Positions 26,001 through 36,600 of a stretch of 64,000 nt of DNA are shown piece after piece. The notes beneath the pieces are model-generated. The model saw only the letters and a list, made by a program, of their open reading frames with translations. It was not told where the DNA came from and ran no database searches. Both the position numbers and the translations under genes were made by a program. The stretch is from assembly GCF_954871325.1 (NCBI RefSeq), contig NC_088778.1:8713743-8777742 (forward strand), written 5' to 3'. Position 1 is the stretch's first letter, and every line of letters starts with the position of its first letter. The stretch is from Gordionus sp. m RMFG-2023 (taxonomy: Eukaryota > Nematomorpha > Gordioida > Chordodea > Parachordodidae).

Positions 26001-26973
26001 TTTGTTAAAAACGCCATTTTGCATCGGATCGGATCGTAAAATTTTATATTATTTACCGATAACCGATATTTTAAAATATATGAAATATCGGCCCGATCCG
26101 ATATAAATCGTTACATCCTTACTTAAAAATTATGAATTACCTTATGAAGCGGTGTTAAACGGTTCGATTTAAGCGGAATAAAACGGCTAACTCAATATTT
26201 TAACCAGAAAAATATTATGCAAAGCTAAAGATTTTTTTTCATAGATTTTATAAAGGTTTGAATGAAATTTCGAGGCTTACTCAATATTTTAGTAGCCGTT
26301 TTTAAAAATAGACTCAAATCGAGTCGTTTAACAATAACCTATATATTACATCATATCAGAGACTTCAGAAGTACCATTTACACGGCCCGGCCCAGATTTT
26401 TTAAATATATTTTTTGGCCCGGCCTTGCTCGAGTTTTACATTTTTAGGCCCTAACTGGATTTTTTTTTAAAATTATTTTTTATATTTATCATTTTTATAG
26501 TTAATAATGACCATTTAAAATATACGGCCCCCGACTCGGGTATTTTAAATAAAGTTTAGGTCTGACCCAGGTATATTTAAAATACGGCCCAGCGCGGGCA
26601 CTCAAGCCGAGGCAGGTCAGCATTATTTGTTTAAAAAAATGGAAGATTTAATGAATACAAAGATTGTAAGTGAAAATTATTACAGTTTTAAAGGTAGAAT
26701 AAATTATTATATCTACAAATTATTTTTTAGGCAAAGAACAATATTTCCTTGTCCATGCTATACATCGGAAAGTTAAAGGAGGCCATATCATTGTTAGAAA
26801 CAGAGCTTGAAGCGGATCCCCATGTTATGATGCACGAATGTATCATTTTCAACCTTTGCTCAATGTACGAATTGCAGTCCAGTAACAATATATATTACAA
26901 AAGACTCTTACTTCAAAAAGTTAGCAGGATCAAGGGAGATGGCTTTAGCCCTGAATGCTTTAAATTATCCTAA
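20100..26973 (+). CDS. TRAPPC12: TRAPP complex subunit 12
   Basis: Seven exons inferred: 20100-20204, 20247-20391, 20432-20560, 22799-22977, 23141-23383, 23929-24114 and 26731-26973. All phases agree and the model gives 409 residues. Landmarks recalled from human TRAPPC12: DIWLSSN (human DAWLPS), GDILLNLVRYELGE (GDPVKDLIHRFLGE), LWILRI, VPFSFRILYA (VPFSMRILHA), RRVQYC, the TPR segment AKNNISLSMLYIGKLKEAIS, and the end GDGFSPECFKLS (GDSFNTQCLKLA). The protein joins the TRAPP-III tethering complex in ER-Golgi and autophagy traffic through TPR repeats. Human is about 735 residues; the long variable N-terminal part is missing here, so either the gene is short or exons were missed. The ATG at 20100 is preceded by an in-frame stop. 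The second intron is only 40 bp, and the splice between exons 4 and 5 is the least certain. Confidence 0.85.
21649..21953 (-). repeat. Truncated family B element in TRAPPC12 intron 3
   Basis: Blocks such as GGCCTGGCCC, GGGCCAGGCC and the end TACAAATAGTACCTCTGCA match the end zone of the family B copies (10538 and 24908), in the inverted direction. The terminal CAGGTCTCTG is lost and no duplication is seen. Confidence 0.6.
24863..26121. mobile_element. Non-autonomous hAT-type element (family D), host of an inverted family B copy
   Basis: The left end TAGGAGTGTACCGATA and the inverse of the right end (TAAGGATGTAACGATTTATA) are imperfect inverse repeats. Exact 8-bp duplications CTTAAAAA flank it (24855-24862, 26122-26129). 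Both end zones hold CGATCCGAT and GGCCGATA-type blocks. No transposase is visible. It lies in the last intron of TRAPPC12. Confidence 0.78.
24908..25579 (-). mobile_element. Family B element, inverted, nested in family D element
   Basis: This is the reverse complement of much of 10538-11367, for example CAAGCAGCGCCGGGCCGTAT and the shared AT-rich middle around 25010-25280. The end GCAGGTCTCTG at 25569-25579 is kept; the opposite end is eroded or lost. It lacks the family A insertion present in the other copy, so that copy took its insertion after the two separated. Confidence 0.75.
26151..26336. mobile_element. Family A MITE in TRAPPC12 intron
   Basis: The left end GGTGTTAAACGGTTCGATTT and the right end AAATCGAGTCGTTTAACAAT are inverse repeats. 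The interior has AAACGGCTAACTCAATATTT and a matching inverse near 26280. Length is about 185 bp. No target duplication is evident. Confidence 0.7.
26357..26625 (+). repeat. Family B fragment before the last TRAPPC12 exon
   Basis: It starts CAGAGACTTCAGAAGTACC, close to the family B end CAGAGACCTGTAGAGGTACC, and continues with GGCCCGGCCC blocks. The right end is worn (GAGGCAGGTCAG). It ends about 105 bp before the acceptor of the last TRAPPC12 exon. Confidence 0.6.
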
Positions 26974-27252
26974 ACTACTTATAAATTTATTATAATTTAT
27001 ATGTTTTATTATTGTAATTTAATATTATAGAATAGCTTATAATATAAAATACAGTATATTAATTCATTTCAGTTTAAATATGTAAATTTTCGCGGATAAT
27101 TAAATAGTTTTTTTTTCCGGTCATGGGTTACTTTATTTGAATATTTACTGATATGATATGATGTCAAAATGTATTAGCAAATAATTAATTTTTTAAAAAG
27201 GTAAAATATAAAGGAAAATTGTAGAAATAGAATTTACGGGAAAGGATAGGGG

Positions 27253-28017
27253 ATAAAAAAAAGGAAGCTTGGAAAATGGAAGGTTATTCAATGGAAGAAA
27301 TGAAGCTTAGATAGTTAGAACGAATGATGGCGGTAGCAAGTCTTTGGCGTAAGAAAAGGGATTCCTTAGGCTGGTCGGTTTTTTCGCGGATCCGTTTGCC
27401 TAAATCTTTGAAAAAACTTTGAGCTTTGCTACCGAAGGTGGTGAGAATGGTGCAGGCGATGGGTATGAATAAGAAAGAAAGGTCTAAGGAACTGTACTTT
27501 ATGGTTTTGCGGGATTCAGCGAGGGCGAGGGCATCGACGTTATGGTTAGAAGGTGCATTTAGGTTAATGCAGGTGAAGTCCCAAACCAGGAGCTGACCCC
27601 TTGACCAGGGGATCAAGGACATTCCGTCAGGACGTTTTCCGTCGGTTCTGAAAATTCCGGTTGGTTCTAGTCTAGAGGGCGCGTAAAATGATGTCATTGC
27701 ATTTGGTGTGCCGTGAAAAGCGGCCACGACAAAAGCGACAATGGAGGCAGTGCCTACCCTTGCTGTCAACTCTGGTTTCGCAATGTTTGCATTGGTACGG
27801 AAGAACAATTTCGCAATTGAGCCGTAGTCCAATAGCAAATCTTAGCTCGTCAGCAGTGAGCAACAAATCGAGGTTGTTGGAGGGTATGGTTTCCAGAAAC
27901 TCGTGACCAGATCCTTGGTTCAATTGGTGAAAAACTGTGAGATCGTCGTCGTGAAGGCTCGATTTTAGGTAAGCGACGGAGCCTTCGTTGAGTGGAATAT
28001 CCCAGTCTCTCTTTCTT
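27253..28017 (-). mobile_element. LINE 3' part with zinc knuckle and nuclease-like domain
   Basis: The minus strand reads RDWDIPLNEGSVAYLKSS from 28007 to about 27672, then needs one frame change near 27690 to continue to the stop at 27284. It carries a CX2CX9HX3C knuckle (CKHCETRVDSKGRHCLHC), then SRHTKCNDII, and RPDGMSLIPW with WDFT. PD followed by a spaced D after a CCHC knuckle fits the restriction-like endonuclease end of R2/NeSL-type LINEs; that assignment is inference. It shares IGLRLNC and its context with the copy at 1-1015. GC content is far above the flanks. It is 5'-truncated at about 28017 and begins 280 bp after the TRAPPC12 stop on the opposite strand. Confidence 0.8.
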
Positions 28018-30675
28018 TAAAAAAACTTATTTTATTAAAAAATATGATCTTGATATTGAAAAAAATAATTTTTTCTTTAAGGATTATAGTAGTAATCAAT
28101 TTTAGGTTTTAAAGGCAGCAAATAACAACATTTGTGAAAAAATATAATATACTCTAAATTTTATCTTATTGTCCTTATGTCTATTAGATTCCCATTTTCA
28201 ACTATTTAAGCAATCTTAAAAATCAGGTAGATTTTAGCCCTCCCCTCCCCCTCATCACCTCTTTTTGAAAAATTTATATTTACATTCCGCATTTTTTTTT
28301 ATCAGCCATAATAAACGAAATTTAGTTATTTGGTAAATTGAGATGCAATTTAATAAAATAAAATAGAAGTTAAACATATATAGTGTTTTTTTATTAAGAT
28401 TTAATGAGGTCATACCATGCAGACCTATGATATCTAAAATTATAAAAACAAAAAACTACTTAGAATATTACGGTCAGAATACTGTAATTGATCACTCGAG
28501 TAAATAATTCTTTGTAATTAATTATATTTTTAAATTCATAAAATTAATGATTTCTTTAATAAGAAATCGCAACAGTTTGTTTTTTTTCATTCTTTAGATA
28601 TTGACTAATAATGATACATCATAAATTAAATATAAAATAATACTTTATTGAGGGATTGCAAAAACTTTATTAAATAATTATGTGTTATGTGAGGTAGAAA
28701 TTTTAAGAATAAACATTATTTAATTGTTTTTATAACGTCTGAAATATTGATATTCATGTTGATATATCAAGAAACTATTATTTTTAATAAATTGGAGTCT
28801 GTTCTGCTCATTTCGCCTGAAAAATATTAAAAATTCACTCGCCCACCCGTCCAATGTTGAAAATAATTTTTAAAAAATCGACCATGCTAATTCTAAGTGT
28901 GGGCGGGCGGAAAACGCCCAATGCAGATCTCTAACTTACATTAATGGTAGAAATAAATAAATTATTTAAATGCTAATTAAATTTTGTCACCTAAATGAAA
29001 AATATTTTTTCATTGGATGGGTTATTATAATATGATATGAGACATCTTTATATATAATTTATAAATATAATATGAGATTGTTACCAGGAATTTTTTTTTT
29101 TATTAGATGAGAGATTATAAAAGTTTTAAATATGCTTTGGGACATTTTGTAAGGTAATGATTAAAATCCAGAGATAGTTACATTTAAATAAGTTAAGGTT
29201 TTACAAGTTTATTATGACTATCGCATATTTGATTTGATTTGTTTTCGTTTCTAAATCGAATAATTAAAAAATAATACATTTACTGATAATAAATTTTAAT
29301 TATAAGTTTCTGGGACAATATTGATTTTTTTTTATTTTGATAGACATTTTTTATTTTAAATTTTCTTAAAGCCAAATTAAAATAAATATTTATGAATTTA
29401 GAGCGAAAGAGGATATAGTAAGGATCTTCAGCAACTTGTGAGCATTATTTTATAGGCGCAAATACCAAAATCACATGTCTATAAAAGTAAAACAATTAAG
29501 AAAACTGTATGTCTTATTATAATTGTTTTTAGTATTAATTATTATTATAATTTTGCCTTACGCACGATTACCATTTATGCAATGAAATGTTTTTACTAAA
29601 TTAAATATCTTAAAAAGTTTTTATTTGAAAAAAAAATCATAATTATTCGATTCTTAGAATTCGAATTTTTAATTATTTGATTCAATTTTCTGGATTCGCA
29701 TTGTTTATCTTATTTTTATAAATGTATTTCGTCAGCAACTAGACAAGATATTTATATTAAAGTAAAATGTCCCTGTGTTTATTAGAAAACAATTTCTCTT
29801 ATTTCTGCTTTAGCTTATTGTAAAGTCGTATATAATAAACTTGATTATTATTTTTTTGCAAAAATTAATGTAAATAATATATTTAAGTAACTATTATCAA
29901 GTCAGGTAACTATGCTATGCAATTAGTTCTGTCTTGGACAAAGTACCTTACTATCTAACTAGTTCATACAGCCAATATTTTACTAAAGGGGTGAATTATT
30001 AGGTGGAGCTTTTTAAAAAATTTTTAGCCATTTTAAAATATTTTTAGTTTGGCACCTTTTTTTAAAAAAATTAATATGCTCTTTTCTGGAAATTTTGAAT
30101 TAGTCATTATTTTAAAAATTATTAACTTCAATATATTTTTATTTTAAATTATTGATAGTGATAATTTTGGTACAATTTTGGGAATAAGGAGTGATTTTGA
30201 TTAACTTAAGATGATATTTACGATAATAGGCATGCGCCTTTTAACTAGTTATTTTTGAAAAGTAACTTATGAACAACACTTACTATTATTTATTTATTAA
30301 TTATTGATATTTACAAAAAATATCTTTATCACATTCACATAACTATTACTAATTTAATGTAATGTTGATTTATTTACTAAATTTTTACTGGATACTAATA
30401 TTGAAATCACTATAATATAGGAATTTATTTTAACAATATAGTAAATATTATGATGTAAAATTATTTATAAAATAGATTTTTTTCCCCATATATTATAAAA
30501 AATTATATAATAAAATTAATATTCGATTAATTGTTAATTTTCATTTACAAATTTGAAGTAATGACAATGCGACTATTCATTTGGCTGATTTTTGGAAGAT
30601 ATTATTTTTGGTTTGCATTTTGAGAATTAATAGTTTATAAAAAGAAATATAATAAACTTAATACATTAGGTATAT
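28018..30675. other. AT-rich spacer between LINE tail and bHLH-PAS gene
   Basis: No gene recognised. It contains the small element at 28793-28933. The stretch after 30540 is the likely 3' untranslated and flanking DNA of the minus-strand bHLH-PAS gene. Confidence 0.5.
28793..28933. repeat. Short family F-like element
   Basis: The right end TGCAGATCTCTA matches the inverse of TAGAGATCTGCA, the start of the element at 49628. The left end TGGAGTCTGTTCTGC is a worn inverse. GGGCGGGCGG and CGCCCACCCG blocks lie just inside. No duplication was found. Confidence 0.45.
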
Positions 30676-33600
30676 TTAATACTGTATATTTTTATATAAA
30701 ATGGACTGATCATCCGTCGTGAGAATTTTATCATCCTCCACCAAATAACCATCCAATGAATTACACATACCATATTCCCCCCTCTCCAAATACTGTTTGT
30801 TCTCTTGGTCTATATGAAGGTAATCCTTGTCGTTCTGAATATGCATGTAATCATTATCATGAGAGTTAGTGAGAACACGATTAGACCACTTTAGTTCAGC
30901 TATAAGACTCCTTGAGCTGTCTACATAGCTGTTACTCCCGAATTTAGCAGGGTTTTGTGCTAAAGCGAAATAGGCGTTACCGTTATAATTCGCCATATCA
31001 CAGTCATTATTTGTAAACGGGGAATCGTTCATGATCGATTTAATAACGGATTCACGATTGAGAGTTTCAGAATGGCCAGTATAAGATAAAGATTGATAAT
31101 TTGCTGAGGAGTAGTAATTATTTGAGGCGGAATAGGAAATAATATTTGAAATTTTATTATTGCCTTTGTTGATCAAATGTTTATGAGCACACAATATTTT
31201 GTTTTTATTGTCCTTTTTACTTTTGATGATGAGTCCTTTGTACTTATTGACCTTCTTCAGGCTTCTGTAGTTCGATTTGTGCGATTTCTTTATTTTAATA
31301 TACTTATCAATCTTTTCGTTTAGCGACGAAGATTTCCGAATTTTTTTACCGCTTCTTTTTGCGTGCCTTTGATTATTAATTTTAGTTTGTTTAGAGGATT
31401 TAATTGCTGTCAATTTTTTTTCGGAGTAACATAAATCTGATATATTGGTGCTGGTTACTAACTGATCAATAGTATTTCCTAATTTTTTACATTTCATTTA
31501 GAATATTATATATTTTATAAATAATACTTGTTTTAGACATTATATAGAGTCGGTGTAATATTAATGGCATTCCATAATTTATTGTATAAGTTATTATACA
31601 TTTTTAAAAATAAAAATTAGTTTCTTCTCGGCTTTAAAATCATATTGAATAGGGCATCTTTGTAAAAGACATTATGCGATTAAAATATAGCGAAATATTT
31701 TTTTATCAGAAACTGAACTTTTTATTAAGATAGAACTCTAAATTAAATTACCTTTATTAGGGCTGGACGAATAATTTGTAAATCGATTCGTAATGTTTTG
31801 CAATGTCGAATAATGATATTCAGGGTTTTCTTTGTTGCTGTATTATAAAATTAAATTTATAAATAATTATTATCATACTTTTATAAGAATATCGATGAAA
31901 TATTTTTTAAAATAAATATTTTTTGGGTTAGAATTTTTAGCTTGATTTTATTTAACTATTTTAAAATAATTAAAATAATTTGAAATAATATTTAATTTTT
32001 TTCTAAATAATGTTATTTCTAATTTTTAAAATTTGAATTTATTTGTAGGAAGAACATTCTGATTTAGATAGTTATGGATTTATTTTCAAACAACAAACTA
32101 TTAAATTTATTTTAATGTTTAATATAAAGAATAACTTAAGATTTTCGCCAAAGTAATTTTATGCAAGCCTCGAGATATTTTCAAAAGATGTCTAAACCTA
32201 TATATCACCCGTGAGCCAAATCATCAGGGTTTCATAAATTGTATGACTTAAATATTGGGTTAGCCATTTTTAAAAATCTAGTAGTTTAACAACACTAAAG
32301 AATATAAACCTAATGATATAATTTATGAATATTATGTTTTCGTCGTCTTCGGCTGCATTTTTAGAGGTATTAAGAACAACAGTAGCGCACGTTTGCATCC
32401 ATATATAACCCCCAGATTTTGACATGAAGCGATAATAATCTGTTATGATTTGACCCTTTTTGATGACTAAAAACAATAAGAAAAAAATTATATATAAAAG
32501 ATTTGTAACAAGATTTAATGCCACCGATTTAATCTTTTAAATTTGAAAAGGTTTTAAAAGCAAAATTCATGTTGGGCTTAATCATTATCAATCAACATGT
32601 TTAATAGTTTAATCTTATGTCTAAGTTTATTACAAAAACTATATCCAAATTTAATAATTGGTGATATAATGCCTTGTCAGCTAATATTATAAAATATGTC
32701 TATAAAATCAAAGTCAGGAGTGATTTACGATCAATATGCTGTCTCCTTAATTTCGGAAGGTCGTAGACGTGGCAATAGTTGTAAAATGACTGTTTCATTA
32801 AATCTTCTATCTTAATCCCAGTGTATTGAGTTATCCTAAGAAAACAAGATTTAATCAATAAAATGGTAGCAATTATTTAAAATAGCACACTCAATCGTTT
32901 ATATCAAAACTCGAACCTATAGAAAAAATTAGCCGGCCTAAGTTGCTCGGGTTTAGATTAATAACAAAATTATATTCGATTATGCTCATAGATTTTAAAC
33001 CTGGGTTTGATTAAAGTTTAGAAGAAAGAAATAAATGTATATAATATTATATATTTTTTCTTTCTAAAAAAATCAAATTAAATAAACTTGGGTTCGCAGC
33101 TGGAAACGGTAAAATCGAGATTTAATCTCATGACAAACATCTCATTATCAATTTTGATTTCATGAAGGGCTGGTGGAGGGGGAGCTATAGCTATTCCAAC
33201 AAGACCAATCAGTCTATCAGTGCTTCCCTCGAGATTCATATCTTTTTTACTTTTAGTATCCAATGAAGATTCAATTATTTGAGGCCGAAATCTGATCAGT
33301 ATTTGCAAAACCTGAACATTTATTTTTCAAAAAAAGAAATTTACAATATCTAATTAATATGTTCAAAATGTCATGTAAATGTTAGCGGCAATGTGTTATT
33401 TTTTCAACTTTAAATCATTTTTTGAGTGTTTTAAAATTTAGGAATCTGATTTTACTAGTAATGTATTCCATCATGTTTAAAATTGAGATTCATTTTTTAA
33501 TGATATGAACAAGTTATAAAAATTAAATTATTACATATATTCAATAATAAAAAATCTTATATAAATATATATTAAAAAAATTAAATGATCAATAATATAC

Positions 33601-36600
33601 AATCCGCACATTGATGTTTATTGTTTTTTAAATACCTTTACCTTATCTAAATATATAAAATTATTATTATCAATTGTCATAATATTCAACAAAAAACCTT
33701 TTTAATTTAGTTAAAATAATCAAGAATAAATATTTTGAGCATGTTTGTAGCCGGTTATAGTGAAACAAAGATGTTATCATAATATTAATTCCCATTATTT
33801 TTAATTTGGGTTAATTATATTTTTGACAAACACTTAATCTTCTTTGTTGATATAGTATCATATAAGTTAAAATATTTAGATGTAATCTGCATGGAGTTCA
33901 GCTAGAAAGATACAACATCAATATCGGGGTAAAGCGATTGATAGAGTAACAATGTTAACGCAAATAATTTTAAACTTTTGAGCATAAAAACATTAAATTT
34001 AGTGTGTAAATGTATTTTTATATCTAACTTACCTATGTTCACCTTTTGGAAAAGCTAGTTTGACATATTTTGCTAAAATACCGTTTTTTTACTCAAAAAT
34101 TATAAAAATTACCCTCTATTTTATTTTGTTTTTAGAAAAATATAGTAAGGCTAATAATTTAAGATTTTTTCTAGATGTTCCATAAAGTCATCGCTAGAGA
34201 ATAAAATTTTTCAGAAGTATAAAGCTTTACTAGAAGTCACGCAATAACGATTTGTAAAATATAGTAAAGCTGTTATGGGAAACGGTTAAAATGTTCCGAT
34301 CTGTTTAAAGTTGGAAAAAAATAATTTTTAAATATTAACATCTACTACACCATATAAAAATATATTTTTTAAGCAATAAATAGTTTATGTGTTATTTTTT
34401 TTTTCATATTTTTATATGAATTATAAATGACTCAAAGGTTAAGAGCAAAATTATCTACAATTCATAAAACTAAACATGCCGGAATACATTTCCGGTAAAA
34501 GAAAATTTTAAAATTTTAAAACGCTCAAAAAATGATTTAAAGTTCAAATAATAACACTTTAGAAACACATTGAAGCTAACATAATATGCATTAAGTATAA
34601 GTGTAATAATAAAGGATGCAAAAAAAGTTATAAAAACAAAAAAAAACAACGAAAGAAACAACATAAAAAATATGCTTCTAAAAAATGTATTTAATGATAT
34701 TTAAAAAATTTATATTTATGTAAAGCAGATTTTTAAAAACGGCTAATTCAGTATTTTATCCAGATAAATATTACGCAAGTCTTACCAGCCTCGCTCTCAA
34801 CCGCTGGTTTAATCACGCCCGCTGCTGCCTTTCTCATAGATGGCCCGAAGGTCTAAAATTATTAATCGAGAAATCTCGAGGCTTAGGCAATTTTTCTGGC
34901 TAAAATATTAAGTTAGCAGTTGTTAAAAATCTGATCAAAACGAGCCATTTAACAACACTAGTAACAAACTTAAATTAACAGAATGAGCCAATTATAATTA
35001 TTTTGATAAAGAAAAAAAATTTGTAACATAATATAAGCTTTAGCTGTATACAATTTCCATAAGGATTGTATTAGTAGTGATAAAATAAAAATTGAGTTTT
35101 TGTGTTAGTTAAAAAGCAAGTAGCAACAATATTTAATGATAATATTAAAGGCGCAAATTAAAGATTCTCTAACTGGCAATTTATGTAAATAATATTCACC
35201 CGATATCCAGATTGTCTCACATGGTTGCCTCGTTTACTCAGAGTAGATTTCATTCGAACACAGAACACTTTGTTAAATTTTTCCTTGCATTTCATCGTTC
35301 CAACTGATTGAAAAAAAAAATTGATATAGATACCAACATCCATCTATTAATATAAAAATAAATAGAAGAATCGGAGATCAGGGCGAGTCTCTAAACGCAA
35401 TATACTTGATAATTTTTAAAGAAAATAATATTTTATACTTCTTTATACTTTTACATTTATTATTTTAAAAAAGTTTTCCTCACAATATTTCAGAAAAAAA
35501 AATATGTCTTAAATGGTTTTTATTATTTTTTATTTAAAAAAGAAATTGCTGCATGAAAAGTTACTCTTAAAGGTAGAAATCCCAAGTCAAACCATTAATC
35601 TTTTCCCATTGTTTTAGTGTGAAATTATTATAGCAAAAATATTAAAGAAATCGGAAATGCATTTCCGCGAAGACATTATTGGAATGAAATCAAATGTATT
35701 ATTAAGAAATTATCAGAAATACTTGATTTATTAAAGTACAATATTACTGCGAATGCATTCCAAAACTAAGGCCTTTACTAGGGTTAGCATATATATTCGA
35801 TATTTGGTTGGATTATCGATTAAAGGCTTTGAATTTCCATGTTCAGGATTAAGGCCTGTAGTCTGGACCACTGTAAGATCATATTCTAGGTCTATCTCAC
35901 TCAGCACTAGAATATCTGTTTTATTACTGATTGACACAAAGCTTTATATGGACGATTTATAAATATAAATGTTTTGCTTAATTTTACTAAAACTGCATCT
36001 TGAAAATGCATTGGCAATAATGTTTTTACTATAATAAATTCGCGAAAATAACTTCATGGTAAAATATTCACCGAAATCGGGCTCTTTGAAGAAGTTTTTT
36101 GATATTTAGAGGTTTTTGCGAGCCCTAGTTTTCAATCACAATTAATTTTTTATTATCCATTTTATATCTTCAAAAAATTTTTATTACTAAAGATTTTTTT
36201 TGAGAATGATCAAGCAGGATTTTTGATTAATATTATATCTAAAATTCAAAATCAAAAAAATCTTTTGTAAGTAAATCTTTTATGATTTTTATGCGTAAAA
36301 AATGTTCCATGATGAAATCACAATTTTTTTAAAAAAATATATATATATATTATATATTGATCTTGTGAAAAATATATTTTTGTGATCTTCAAAGATATTA
36401 CTTTTGAGCGAAAGAAATCTTCAAAAAATCTTTGAATATTTTTTTTTTAAATACACTATTTTTTTTTTCGTCTCTCGTGTAAAAAGAAAGAAGAGGAGTT
36501 AGTTAGCTGGTTTAGCAGCAAGACTGACCACTATATAAGAGAAGCAATGTAAGTTTCGATAAATGAAAAAAAAATAAAAAATATTTTCAAACTCGTTTCA

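Noticed and set aside
27688-27906. Plus-strand 72-residue frame
   Set aside because: Shadow of the minus-strand LINE coding sequence.
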